A stretch of 64,000 nt of DNA from NCBI GenBank assembly GCA_024529925.1, contig JAFEUB010001796.1, forward strand, positions 1 through 64,000, read 5' to 3'. Source of the DNA: Ophthalmolycus amberensis (Eukaryota; Chordata; Actinopteri; Perciformes; Zoarcidae). Positions within the stretch are counted from its first letter, which is position 1; each line of letters starts with the position of its first letter. Positions 37,396 to 49,552 of the stretch are shown one piece after another. The notes beneath the pieces are model-generated. The model made no database searches. It was given only the letters and a program-made list of their open reading frames with translations, and had not been told where the DNA came from. Made by a program: the position numbers and the translations under genes.

Positions 37396-37640
37396 CCGGA
37401 ACAGCAATCTGAACATTGGACGAAGCCAGATTCAAAAGACGTGTTTCATTTTGTCGACATATTAGAGTCAACGGTTTTTTACAGAGGAAATTTTAGATAT
37501 GTTTTCATCACTCCATACATATTGTCAACAGCCATGAAAAAAACATTTTCTGCCATGTTTTTAGATATAAAATGTTAAATAATAAATCAGGATATGAATT
37601 ATATATGAACAAACCCCTCTGCAATCACCTTCGGAATATA
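37396..37640 (+). repeat. Dispersed repeat family X, copy 1
   Basis: About 245 bp that matches 43108-43350 in the same orientation. Shared landmarks in order are 'gaagccag.ttca', 'cattttgt', 'tttttacagA', 'ttttcatcactccat', 'actgtcaacagccat' (here 'attgtcaacagccat'), 'gccatgttt', 'agatataaaa' and 'aaatcagg.tatgaat'. The family is not recognised. Confidence 0.75.
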
Positions 37641-40600
37641 GATGGGAATTAAACTGGAACGTTTTGTGTATTTCAGAGCTACTGAAGTGGAGATCTCTGG
37701 CTCAGAGTATGAGGAAAAACTCATTTTGAGTAAATACGGTATGCATTATAAAAATCCATATATTTTGCAAGACACTACAGGTGAATATGGTAATACATTT
37801 GAACTAATAGATATCCCCAGTTAATGAACGTTATTTACATCAAGAATATTTTTTTTCTGTATTACAAGTTTTCTGAAATGTTATGCTTAAATATGTAAAT
37901 GAGGCATTGTCTAATGCTGAATTTTGGTGAATTTAGCTGAAATCTACAGACATAAATAAACAAAGTGTTTAAAAAAAAACACCTAGATGTGTATTTTGGA
38001 TGTTCTGGAAGCAAAAATATAACAATTGACCAGAGCACGAAGAGCCAGACAGACTTTAACGAGCAGTGAAGCAGCAGCGGGGCTCACACTCTCACAACTC
38101 TGAACAAAACCAGCGGATACCTCCTTATAGTATCACTAACGGGTAACAAACCAGCTAAGTACACACAAGGAAATATACATTAACCAACATTGCCGTTAGC
38201 TTACATACCTGGAGTCACATTTTAGCAGAGAAGCTAACATTCTCTCACGTATCTATCAACAGTCCATCAAAACTCCCGTTAAAAACATGGAAAAGACGAC
38301 AGTCAACTAGTGTAAGTCAGTGTTACTGTATATTGTTCCTTATAATCCCTTAAACTACTTGTTACTGTACAAATAATTACTGCCAAACACTTAGAATTAG
38401 TAGCTACTTCACAAATGAAAGGCCCTGCACAGCCACGCAGGTGTTTTCAATTACTCAGACTGATTAGTCCTCTTGTCTGCTGTAAAGTGGGTGAAGCTAT
38501 TTCACCAAACTCTGTACTGATTAGAACAATGATAAAAGTTTCTGGCCCCAACAAGTACAGCGAAGTCAACAGCTGCATGAGGGGAAACGCACAATGTGTA
38601 GATGCCCACACCGTCCTGAGAAGACCAAGTGAAAAACACCTGTGTGGATGTGCACTGGATGGTGTACTTTTACATATAAACTTTATAGAATATGATGTTA
38701 TGTGTTCAACTCGACCAGCTGCAACATTACAATGCTGGATGTAGCATTTTTACACTTATTATATTATTATTATTACTATATTGTAATGTGTTTTGTACAG
38801 TCCATGATTTTTCATCAACTGAAAATTCTACTCAAGATTCATTGAGTCACCTGTTGCTATTGCTTCATGGCTTTCCATTCCCAGTTCACATCACAACATA
38901 ATCTGCCGTGCTAGTAAATTAAAAATGAAAAGGTATTTAAATCTGGCACGATGTTTTCAGTAATTTACTGCATTTGTACCTTTGAATGGCAGCTAACTCC
39001 TCACGATAACACCATGCCATCTTGCCATTTGTGTTACATTGGTGAATGATCGGCGTTAGCTGCCTCATCAATGAAACTACGTGAACAGGTGGGTGCCCTG
39101 TTGGTGGGGTCAGAGGGAGCAGCTGCCGTCCCGCGGTCACTTGAGGAACATAAAGCCGCCAATATGGTTGACTGAGAGGGATCCCAGTCCCACTGTAGAC
39201 ACCATGTAGCATGTAGCATGTAGCTATTGCACACGTGGCCCAAGAGCGTCGACTCGATTCAACTGAATTCCAGTGTCTTCTCTCTTCTTGAAAGCATAGC
39301 GTGTTACCCAGTGAAACGAGTTGGTGGAGTGATTGTTTGGGATTGTTTGGCGATGAGCACGTATGCAGGCACGACCTCTGCAGCAGTTGAAGATAACGCG
39401 AGGTGGAAAGTGCCAAACTGTCTTTATTCAAGAGCTGCGCCTACTGTCAGCACAGTTCTGAGACGCTGACAGGTTGGGGTTCTTTCCAGGTTGAAAGATT
39501 TTATACTTGTCAAGCTTTGACTTTGAGACTTTATGTCACTTTTACTTGTGACATGTTGTGCATTTTTATACTTTTAAGTGCTTCATGGTAAAGTTTAAGG
39601 CATATTTATTTAAACTACTTATATTAAATGGCCTAAAAGTTTAGCAATATTTAATCCAAACATATTTTACTGTTAATACTACTTCTTACTCCTATCCACA
39701 CATAGAGCAACTACATCTATAAAACAAATTTATATTTTATTAAATAAAGGTTTTTTTTATCAAGAAACACTTCATAACATAAAAAAGCAATTTCTATAGA
39801 GAAAGATGGTAAAAATGCAACTTTATGAAACAAAGCTTCTGCTGTCTGAAATTGTTCAGTAAATTCAGATATTAGGTATTTCACTTTGCAGGATGTGGCC
39901 GACGGCCTCATCCAAAGCGGCTTACAGTGCTGCTCAGTATTCACGATTAAGACACCAACAGATCAAGTGAACATGAGTCATTTTTCGAGTTTGATTTTAG
40001 TGAAGGAGCAACATAAGCTTCAAGGCATGCTCTCGTAAAACACAATTCCATTTAAATGCATCTCGAGGAGAGAGGATGCTTGCCCGAGGAACTATGAGCG
40101 AGGATGCACAGGTGTGTCCTTGGCAAAAGTATTTTTCGGCACCCACGATGTAGAAAAGAGGCGTGACACATTCTACGGAGTAGTGAATTGAATTAAAAGT
40201 ACATATACATGTTGTCATGAACACTGTTATGCTCTTCTGAGGACAGATGATGCAGCTGTGCCACACGTCATATTTAATTGGCGTCGCTTTAAAACGGCGG
40301 CTACAAAAGCACAAAAGTCTAATTTTGTTGTTGCATCCTCTCTCCTCGTGTCTCTTCCTGGCCTCCTCCGCTTGCATATCAGGTGGGAGGCAAAGACGTC
40401 AGGAGAGGAGACGAGGAAAGGAATCGAAGGAGGCCGTACAAAGGAGAAGAGCGCCACGTCTGTCGCATTCAGAGTGTCAGAATTCCTCCAGCTGGTGTGA
40501 ACAAATTGAACAAGAGACCGACGAAGGTCAGAGGAATCAGACTCACTGCAGCTCCTGAGTGTGAATAAAGATTTACCAGCTGTGTCTCAGAATCAGCATC

Positions 40601-43107
40601 ATAGACGCGTAAAATGGATTTGCTCCGCGGCATCGGCGGGAGGCGACTTCCCGCACGTTGAGAACGCTGCGCGGTCGTCCGTGAGTTGGCAACCTTTGCG
40701 CAGACAAGGACAAACACAATCACAGATCGCAGCAAAGCCTTTAAATCCGGCTGGATTGATCCAAGACGTAAAATACACTCATCCAGATGAGGCAGCTGAG
40801 GCGACGCTGCCGGGTGGCTCAGAGGGGACGTTGAGGATAAACTGCCCTGTGATCGTTCAGGGCATCAGATTATGTCGTGGAGAAACTCGGAGTGAACAGA
40901 CTGAGATCGAGGCGTTTAGCTCAATTCAAGCAATAACATTTATTTGTGACAGAAGTATTATGCCAGGCATTTAAACGTGCACGTGGCCTAATCTCTACTC
41001 ATTAGGAGCAGGCAAAATGTAAAAAAGGCGCCAACACAGAGCGCGCATGCGGTGTATAGGTTCTTCTGAAGGAAGCCTATTGGTCAAAAGCAAAGTAGCA
41101 GGCGGGGCTGTGTTTAGCAGAACAGCAGCCTGGTTGGAGCTCTGGGCATCTCCACCCACACTGGCTCACGTCCTGGAACCGCCTTCTCTGCATCACATGT
41201 GTGTGATATGTTGTTAACACTCAAGGTGCCGGAAAGGGTGCAGTTCTAAGCTATTTCGAAGCCTCTGTGTGAATAGATAAAGAGAGCTCTTCTCCTAGTC
41301 TATGCTGGCGGCTTCCGCCCTAATCTGGTGGCTTAAGCAAGTGTTTCTTTTCAGGGCCACTGTATCTGTTTCCATCGTGCGAGCAGGCGCCGGAATGCCC
41401 TGCTCGGAGTATTTGACCTACTTACAGTGACCTCACAACTCCGCAATATAAGCTTACAAGTATAGCGCATATTATTTAACATTGAATGAATATATTTTAT
41501 TTACAATTATCATACAAAACTATTTGAAGGGCTAAAACCAACATTAAGGAAATGAAAAAAAATGTGAAAAAAAAGATCTCTATTCTGTCTTGTTCTGAAA
41601 ACTTGCCACGCCTTTTGAGAGACAGCGCCCTTATAGTTGCTCATCCACCAACAGTGCAAAAAAAATCAACATCGATTACACAAGATCTGACTTCCACGTT
41701 TCCTTTACTTTTTTTCCACGAGCCCTCGCCGTCCTCTGCATCAAAGTCTATGACTAACCGAGGGGCTCCCATCTGTCCGCTTCGCTTTTCACGCCACTTT
41801 TCTCCTGCTCTACTTCCCTGAAGATGATGGATGCTCTTGAGATCGACGGGGACAGCTGGTCATTAGTGTGGCGGTAAAGCGAAACCCGCTGCGTTGAGGG
41901 GGCTGCAGAGGGGCGGTAAAGAAATGTGGCGGAAAAAACAAAGTGAGAGGCGGAAAGGGGGGTGGGGGGGGGGGTTGAGAGCTTTTGTTGGCTGACATTA
42001 CAGAGTCGCATTGTAATGCAGCAGATAATAGCCTGCAGGTCAGTCTGGTGGTCTGGGGAGCAGCCGACACCTGCTGCCATTCATTCAAGGTGACATTAAG
42101 CAAGTCCGAGTTCAGGTTCTGCAGCGTGTCCAGCCTCTGTGTGTGTGTGTGTGTGTGTCAGAGAGGGTTTTATAACAATCTGTGCTGTATAGAGTTGCTC
42201 ACATGGATCAGGTAAAATGTGATTTACAAAAAAAACAGGCGGTGACATAACCACCCAGCATCTGAACTGATCACCTCAACAGATCACTCTGCATGCAGCC
42301 ATCCGTTACACAACAAGACCCTCCGCTACATTCACCGCACGAAGGCAGGCAAGCCTTTGTTCTGCAGCACACTTGGGACTGTGCATGCAATTTACCACCT
42401 CTTTCCAGACACCGTGTTTCACCTTGGTTGTTGGAAGAAAAGAAAAAAAAGGCAAAGACGGAGCTTTCTGGGTTTAAAAGCGGTCTCCAGCTAGCTACAA
42501 ACACCAGAGATAGAGGTCGATGCTCTCTATCGCTGCCTCCGCTGAGCAGCCTACCCTTCAAGCGTTCAGACAGCCATGAGAGCCTCCAGAGACCATCAGT
42601 TCCTGTTCTGTATCCAGCTCCCACTGCTGCTGCCCTTACCACAAGCACACACACACACATTCAATTCATACCACAGTGCGCTCTGCTGCTTCAGCAAGGT
42701 GGCGGCCTGCCTTTGCACCTGAGCATCAGGAGGTGAAAAACATCCGAGGGGAAATGAAAAAAGGCAGAATCAAAGTTCACCGTCAAAACAACTTCAAGTG
42801 TTTTCAGGAATTAATTGAATGGAAGGCAGCTGGATCTCGGTGTCAACTGAACCACTTCCACATTTATGCTGGATCTAGTCTTTTGAACTCTGAACACAAG
42901 CACGCAGAGCAGACAAATTAACTCAGACACCACACAGAGCAGCGCAGTTTGATGAGGCGTATAATGTCAAATGTTTGTTGAGATAGTCAGAGATGTTGAC
43001 TTTCCTGTTTTCGGCGAAGTTTACCCTCATTAACACTTTTCCCTTTGCCGCATCATATAACTTAGCTGTTTGCAATATTAATGTGTCCTCTTAATGTGCA
43101 TATGTTA
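37641..43107. other. Gene-poor intergenic stretch, part 3
   Basis: No conserved exon. 38090-38240 contains several GCTAA/GTTAGC motifs, and 39205-39225 a short ATGTAGC tandem. A 164-codon open frame on the minus strand at 38937-39431 lacks recognisable similarity and has no splice context. Around 41000-41400 the sequence is GC-richer with an inverted CCAAT box (41090), possibly a regulatory element. Confidence 0.5.
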
Positions 43108-43350
43108 CCAGAACAGAACACTGCATGAAGCCAGGTTCAGAAATCCTCATTTTGTTGTCAGAGTCAAAGCTTTTTACAGATGGATCCTCATTTTGGATAT
43201 CTCTTTTCATCACTCCATAAATCAGAAAATACTGTCAACAGCCATAAAGAAAAATCTATTTTTGCCATGTTTTAAGATATAAAACGTTATATAAATCAGG
43301 CTATGAATGATATAGCAACAAATGCCTCAGTAAAAGCCTTCATTTTCATC
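43108..43350 (+). repeat. Dispersed repeat family X, copy 2
   Basis: A second, diverged copy of the element at 37396, in the same orientation about 5.7 kb away. The matching blocks are separated by small indels. No open frame is shared between the copies, so it is probably non-coding. Confidence 0.75.
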
Positions 43351-44920
43351 AAACCTAATTTGTAATGCAGGTCTCCTGTCTCCAAACCGAGATAACCCCT
43401 GGTGATGTCATCGGGGGTATCAGGAGACGTGACGAAGCTCCTCCAGAGCCACAGTGATTGTTATACCAATGTTTTACTCCTGATGAATCAGTGGAGTTCT
43501 TCTAACTTCCTTAGTGCGATGCTTCCTCTCTCGCGTTCATCCTCAAGTGCACAATTTGCATCTAAACGGCGCAATAACAGGAACATATTGATACAAGCGG
43601 AAACAAAAGACCAACATTAGCTCTCTAACCATAATCCGTTCTGCTCCGTCCACAGTGTGGGGAGAGCGGGCGCCGATTACTGGAACGAGGACAAGATTAC
43701 TGGTTCAGTCATGTTCAAGAGGTTGGCAGGGCTCTTCACGTTATCTGCCACCTACTCCCAGAAACACCGCTCACACTCAGCAGAGGACACTGCATGTGTG
43801 CTAACAGAAGGGGTACGACTCCGTGGGCAGGCACGGAAATACACTACATCCTTCTGGCAGCGGCTCGGCCCTCACCTGCAGCACAGTGAGCTCGGAGACG
43901 ACGCTAGTTTTCTGCTTGGATGAACTCGGGGTCAAACAACTGGAAGTCACATGCTGAAAAGTCAAAAATAGAACTGATTCGGCCACCGTTTAGTCCTTGT
44001 CTGGCTATTCATTTCCATAATCAATCCCCAAGAGCTATCTGCATTAGGGACGGCAACGTGAAAGATGTTAACTGCCATACAGATTTGAAGGCAATGTTGC
44101 GCAGAGTCTAATATACACATTGAGAGCATGGAGTTTTATTGGCATGTCAAACTAAGAAATGTGACTTAATGAGGTCGGCGTCATTGGAGGTTTTAAGGAT
44201 TCGTGTAGATGAAAAGTAATCCTCTTCAGATAACTCAGCCGGTGTCACTTAATGTACAGGCAGTTCCTAGCACACATTTCAGAGGCCATCTGCTTTGTCA
44301 AGGAAATTGTTTGAGAAGCGAACTTGTACAATTTTGTGTCACCCTTCAGTGTGATGATTACATGCTCCAATAAGTTCAACTTCGGTTTCATTAGAGTCAA
44401 ATATACAAGGGTGGACGTCAAGTCTGCAGCTTACCAAAAACCTTAAGTTTGATTATTAGACATTTAGTTTAAATTGGCAATGTTTGCTCTAAATGTTCAG
44501 GTTCATGTTGAAGTACTTTGGCAGTGATCACGAGCACAGTTGTAATCTGCCGAACACAGGAATGTATGCATCTCGGCACTAGTGAACGCCAAACAAAGGC
44601 TGAAGTTTAACACAAATCACACTCGAGTACATTTATAAATTTAAGTGCAACATTTATTTTTTTAATCACATCAGGTTAGTGTCAAGCTGCAGAAACCCAA
44701 CAACATTTTAGAGCAACCTACAAACGGGCATCAAGTTTAGCAATTTGAAACGTCTTTGCAAATGAACAGGTTTTAAAATGTAATTAGTCACTTTCACAAA
44801 TCGTATAAGAAATACTGATTTTAACATTCATGCCTCACTCGTGTCAGCTCACTTGTGGAACAGAAAAACGTTACTGCCATCTAGTGGGAGGCCACAGCAA
44901 TGTCAAGGCAAAGGACACAT
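43351..44920. other. Gene-poor intergenic stretch, part 4
   Basis: Unique-looking sequence downstream of the convergent-side end of the org-like gene. No exon or repeat family is recognised. Confidence 0.55.
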
Positions 44921-44926
44921 TTTATT
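44921..44926 (-). other. Polyadenylation signal of the org-like gene
   Basis: TTTATT on the plus strand is AATAAA on the minus strand, 54 nt past the stop codon. This supports a short 3'UTR. Confidence 0.6.
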
Positions 44927-44979
44927 GAATTATGTAAACATACAAAAACACAGAATTACAACTTTGTCAATATGATACA

Positions 44980-46547
44980 TTAGACAGCAGGGCAAGAGTC
45001 TTCAGATGGAGCAGACATCTAAAGACCCTAAAAACAAAAAGGCAAGTTACTGCATCGCATCACATCACACGTCTCCATTATTCAAACAGAGTTTGTTTTT
45101 TTTACTCCGCGCCTCCATGGATCTTACCGTGTCCACGTCTTCAATGATCACGCTTTGCCCCTGAAGCTCCAAGTCGCTTTCTGTGTCGTTGTGCGAGTTG
45201 TACTCTTCACTATCAACGCCGACAGTACTGGGCTGAGAGATGGTCAGCATTAGGAGAAGGATGTCGGCAGCCATTATCAGGTTGTATTAAAAGTTTTTGG
45301 ATTAAAGTAGTTTAGTCGTGTTGTAGTATTGCGAGTCAGTATTTTGAAGCGTGTACACATAAATCACTAGAAACTGAACATTTAGTAATGTGCAGAAGAG
45401 AAACCCTGATGTGCCTCTCATTTCCCCTTCAGATTACAGCCGTGGGAAGAAGAAGAGCGTGCGTGGACATTTCAACAGAGCAAACCGCATGCGGATCTGG
45501 TTTAACCTGAGCACTTACCTCATAGTCGGGATCCTCCTCAGTGTCGTCGTCATCAGCAAGCTGCTGATTGAGCACCTCCACCCAGGTCTGAGTCTCGTCT
45601 TCCTCATCATCCTCGTCCAACTCATCCTGCTTTCTCTTGCTGCCCTTTCCACAAGGTTTAGTAGGAGACACTCTGATTTCTGTTGGGGAACAAGCTCATT
45701 TTTAGTAAGTCAGTACAAGCAATCACAGGCTTCCATGCAGTAAATCATAACTATAATAAGTTTATTTTGGCCCTGACTGACAACAGATACCTAGTTGACA
45801 GATTTGCCAAGAAACAAGTTTTCCTAGTCAGAAGCTGCTAAACTTAGCAGGATTTTTTGCACTAGATATAAATTAGATTTTAGACTCATTCTATCTGAAA
45901 AAGTAAGCCACTGATGAACCCATTTCTAAAGAATTTAAAAGTGTTAGCTGGACAAAAACCCCCACAAACGACCATACCTGGTGAGAGGGAGCGTCCAATG
46001 CTGCTGGACACCGGGTAGCCCAGGGCGCACTGCACCCAGCGGGGCAGGACGGACAGCAGCATGCGGGTGACCCTGTGCAGGCGCTTGCGGCCGGAGAGGC
46101 TCTGGCGTGGGGGACTGTGGACCGCGGGGCTGAGGAGGACGCTCTCCTGGGGCTGCCGGTAGCCCAGCATCCACCAAAACCCGCGGTATGTGCGCATCTG
46201 TTGAGTGAGAGCCACGTCAAGCTGCATGTAAATCTAACAGGTTAAATGCGCACACACACAAAATACATTACGCTAGCGTGCTGCTGCTCGTACCACGAGG
46301 CCGAAGGGCCAGAAGAGGCCGCGCAGCATGGAGCGAAACAACCCGTCTCTCCCCACAACGACGACTTCCTACAGGAGGAGGAAACAGGTAAAAACCACCA
46401 GAACTACTAGTCACGTGCCTTTGTGTTGACGGAAGTATTGCAGTTAACAAATCGCTGCAGACCACCTACCACCACAATCGACGTTACGGTGTCTTCTGGC
46501 TGCTCCAGCTCCATATCCACGGCTTCTTGGTGGGTCTCAGAAGTCAT
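44980..46547 (-). CDS. Six-exon acidic protein, probably oogenesis-related (org-type)
   Basis: Exons in transcript order: 46470-46547, 46294-46368, 45978-46221, 45519-45679, 45128-45232, 44980-45018. All have GT-AG borders, and they sum to 702 nt, about 233 aa, in one frame from MTSETHQEAVDMELEQPED to a stop. A hydrophobic patch (GLFRSMLRGLFWPFGLV) at residues 35-51 is followed by WWMLGYRQP. An Arg-rich segment (GRKRLHRVTR) comes next, then RVSPTKPCGKGSKRKQDE, a possible basic nuclear-localisation signal. The tail is acidic (DEDDEEDE, ADDDDTEEDPDYE, DTESDLE). I recall a similar arrangement in fish oogenesis-related protein, but this cannot be confirmed here. The function is not established. 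It is divergent from the C2CD4-like gene, about 1.1 kb away. Confidence 0.72.
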
Positions 46548-47229
46548 CGTGCTGCGGGTCAAAGCCTCGTGAACCGTCCGGCCTGGGGGTGAGGAAGCGA
46601 GGCTAAAGGGGCTTCAGTGTGTGTGCGTGTGCGGGGTTTTGGAGGCTGATATGTACCCTGACGTTGCCACGGTTTAGCCAACCAAGACGGACAGACTCAC
46701 CTGGTGCAATCAGAGCGGACCAATCAACAAATCCCGCCAATTAACCTGCCGAAGGCCGCGAGATGGTGGTCACGTGACTGGTTTGTCAGCAGGTCAAATA
46801 CAACAAACAGAACTCCGACCGCATTAATAAATGCACAACGCAGTTTGACTGCATTACATTCAATCTAGGTGTTGTAACATTACTAACCCGTAACATGTAA
46901 CAGGCCACACAAATCTATTTAACTTAAATATATATTGATGATTTAAAAATTAGTGAAGCTGAATCTTTGAAACTTGAGAATAAACATGTATGTTAAAACA
47001 ACTTGATGGAACATTTTACAATATATAGCACACACACATATATATAAAGAAATTGAAGAATAGAATATGGAATTGGCTCTAGTAGTGTACATAATCAGCA
47101 GGTTGGTGAGCAGACAACAATAGCCTATATTTGGTATAGCCTAAATAGCATTTGGTTGCAGGCTAAAGCTCTATATTTACTGCAGGTGTATACATAGTGA
47201 TGAGTGTCAGAACAATTATAACTATTCTA
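46548..47229. promoter_or_regulatory. Intergenic region between divergent org-like and C2CD4-like genes
   Basis: The first 200 bp next to the org-like start codon is GC-rich with an inverted CCAAT box (ATTGG type, near 46720) and an E-box CACCTG (near 46701). The remainder is AT-rich. The whole gap to the C2CD4-like TATA box is 1.1 kb. Confidence 0.4.
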
Positions 47230-47470
47230 ATTTTAGGTTCAACCAATTTTTTAAACAAAAATGCCAAATATTTCCTAGTTCCAGCCTCTCAATTGAGCAG
47301 ATTTGCTGTTTTTCTCTTTGTGAAGGTAAAATAATCTTCGGACTGTTAGACAGACAAAACAAAAAACAAAAAAAGTGTGATAGGCTTTATTCACACTTAT
47401 CTGACATTTTGTAGACCAAACAATTAATTGATTCATTAAAAAAATAACCAGCAGATTCATCGCTAATGGA
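47230..47470 (-). repeat. Interspersed ATTAATCG-type DNA repeat, copy C
   Basis: Carries 'aaaaatgccaaatatt', 'cggactgttagacagacaaaac', 'ctgacattttgtagaccaaac', 'aattaattgatt' and 'cagcagattcatcg' in order. It is the same family and orientation as the copy at 2425, and lies about 200 bp upstream of the C2CD4-like TATA box. Confidence 0.65.
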
Positions 47471-47666
47471 AATAAAATTAGCAACATGGCTGATGTTTTG
47501 AGAGGCCGGGAGATGCTGCGTCTCCGTCTGCTTAGCATATGAAGAGGTTTAAGAGAGAGGCCCATCATTGGGCTTCCATACTTGAAAATCCATAATTGGT
47601 CAACAGCCTTCGTCACATTTACGCATTTGTTGATGCAAGTGGACAAAAATGGGGGAAGCAGAGCTG

Positions 47667-47674
47667 TATAAAAG
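47667..47674 (+). promoter_or_regulatory. TATA box of the C2CD4-like gene
   Basis: TATAAAAG, a strong TATA consensus, 81 bp before ATG 47748. Transcription would start at about 47695-47700, so the in-frame ATG at 47649 lies upstream of the promoter and cannot be the start. Confidence 0.65.
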
Positions 47675-47747
47675 CTGCCCGTCGTCCGTCCTCCTGCTAA
47701 TCTACAACCAGGCCCGTGTGCAAAGACAGTGGGGAAGACATTCAGTG

Positions 47748-48611
47748 ATGGCCAAGGAAGCAGTCACACGGACGTTCAGCATTCGACCTATTTGCAGTGG
47801 AACCGAAGCTTCAGATGATTTCTCCACAGCAAGGAGAAACAGCAGCGCGGGAGTCCGTGCACTCTTGTGGGCTACCAGCAGCGCGAGGTCCATCGGGTGC
47901 TCTCTAGGATCGGACTTCCAGACGAGCCGGGAGAGCATTTATCCAAATATCTTGACACCGGAAAGCATCCCACAGTTCACCATACCAAGTCTGTCTGTGC
48001 AGACCAGCTCAAGATCACTGGACAAGGACACAGAGGAGGAGGATGCAGATTCAGAAGAAGGCTTCGGGAGTTCTGGGACTGAGCCGGAGTCATCTCCTTC
48101 ATGCACCTCATCCCCGGGCCTCTTTGTGGTTGCGTCAGACCGCAGGGCTGAGCGGAGTGTCTCAGACCCCTTCACCCAGAGGAGGTCTCTCCTTCAGAGG
48201 GAGCTGTCCTATCCCTGCTCCTACGCCGAGGCCCAGCACTGCCTGGACCCTGGCAGCAGAGCCGCCCTCTCCCTGCCACACTTGACCAAAGTCACCACCC
48301 CGTACGGCTTCATCACCTTGAGCCAGAGCCCACAGATGGCGAGCGAGGAGGCACTTCTCTGCCAAGCTGGGCTGCGGCGCTCGATCAAGGACGAGGAGAC
48401 TGCATGCTGTCTGAAAGACAAGAGGAGGGTGGCTAAAGACTTAACTGATTCACAGAATAAAGAAACATCAGTAAAAGGAGAGATTAAAGCTTCTCGTACC
48501 TCCCCCATCGGCGCTACAGTTTCATCCTCTTCTATGCCCAGAAACCCAGATGGCAAGCAGAAACGTCGCTTCTACGAGGCTATAAAGAAACACTTCACCT
48601 CCCGCCGATAG
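47748..48611 (+). CDS. C2CD4-family-like protein lacking the C2 domain
   Basis: Single-exon gene of 287 aa from MAKEAVTRTFSIRP, a start chosen because the open frame's earlier ATG (47649) precedes the TATA box. Two hallmarks of the C2CD4 (NLF/FAM148) family are present. One is YPNILTPESIPQFTIPSL, matching the family's 'NVLTPDKIPxFxIP' box. The other is LSLPHLTKVTTPYGFITLSQ, matching 'SLPxVxKxxTxYGFxxLxESPH'. Between them lie an acidic stretch (DKDTEEEDADSEEGFGSSGTE) and a Ser-rich region. The protein ends in a basic tail (KQKRRFYEAIKKHFTSRR) where family members normally continue to a C-terminal C2 domain; no C2 sequence follows. C2CD4 proteins are nuclear, inflammation-induced or beta-cell factors. 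The role of this short form is unknown. An intronless coding region is typical of the family. Confidence 0.7.
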   Translation: MAKEAVTRTFSIRPICSGTEASDDFSTARRNSSAGVRALLWATSSARSIGCSLGSDFQTSRESIYPNILTPESIPQFTIPSLSVQTSSRSLDKDTEEEDADSEEGFGSSGTEPESSPSCTSSPGLFVVASDRRAERSVSDPFTQRRSLLQRELSYPCSYAEAQHCLDPGSRAALSLPHLTKVTTPYGFITLSQSPQMASEEALLCQAGLRRSIKDEETACCLKDKRRVAKDLTDSQNKETSVKGEIKASRTSPIGATVSSSSMPRNPDGKQKRRFYEAIKKHFTSRR

Positions 48612-48740
48612 GATTGAAATCCAGAGCATTTATTCATGCAAAAACATGCAAATTGCAAATAATTTCCTTATGAAATTCACAGTTTTTGTCTTGTCAGTAC
48701 TATGAAAACTCATGTACCAGTTGTCACTTGAAAAAAAAAT

Positions 48741-48746
48741 AATAAA
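48741..48746 (+). other. Polyadenylation signal of the C2CD4-like gene
   Basis: AATAAA 130 nt after the stop codon at 48611. Confidence 0.6.
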
Positions 48747-49397
48747 CCAACATAAACAGACCGCTGCGATATTGTGTGTGTTATATTTTGAGTTTTTCTT
48801 GTTCTTATTTTACTTCAAAGTTCCCGTTTCTCATCAAGCCGTTCATTTTTTTGGCAAAGAACTCAAACTGTTAAGGAGCATGGAAGGTCACCTGATAACG
48901 GTCAGAGAGTGAATATTTATAGTGTTTAAGGTTAATGAATTCCTCCAACGCTTTCAGGATTTTAAATGTCACTCACTTTCAAGCTGTATTCAGCCGAAAA
49001 CGTCTGTATAGCTTCCACAGTTAGCCAGAACTACGGACTCGCATGAATGAATGCCAATTCGTCCCTCAGGCCGAGAAGCCGAGGCGTTCTTCCTCCTTAG
49101 CGTATGAAGAGCTTCGGTGGAGAGGCCCTTAATGATGGTCGAGTGATGCATCCTCATATTCCCGCGTCTTCAACACTCCCACACACGGCAATGTGGCGTG
49201 TAAATATCATTGTGATGCAGAGTGCTTCTGCTCGAAGTGGCGGCCGATGAAAACACAAGAATGAGTCCCTGAACACAAGAATAGATGCATAAGGCGATCT
49301 GAAATTATAATCTCTCGCCGTGTTGTTTGTTTATGTGCATGACATTTTACATTCATGCTTCAAGCCAAATAAGGCTTTCCGCTGTCATTTCATTCAC

Positions 49398-49480
49398 TGA
49401 CACAGTGGTTCCCAACCTTTTTCTTTAAGGGACCTCTTTTCTATCATTGAATAAACTGACGACCCCTGACCAAGCGACAT
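49398..49480 (+). mobile_element. hAT-like terminal fragment
   Basis: Begins 'cagtggttcccaaccttttt', a terminus widely seen in vertebrate hAT elements, followed by 'gacgacccctgacc'. A similar, more diverged start ('cagtggctccctaacctttt') occurs at 50204 in the same orientation. No matching inverted end was found, so both are fragments. Confidence 0.5.
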
Positions 49481-49552
49481 CTTCTTCTGGATATTTCATG
49501 TTATATTCAATGCAGAACAATAACAGAGCAGAGCAACTGATACACTGTACAA

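Noticed and set aside
38937..39431. Minus-strand open frame of 164 codons
   Set aside because: No similarity I recognise, no splice or promoter context, and ordinary composition for a chance frame.
41552..42736. Overlapping frames of 89-147 codons around 41.5-42.7 kb
   Set aside because: Low-complexity Pro/Ser-rich translations without splice consistency or family similarity.
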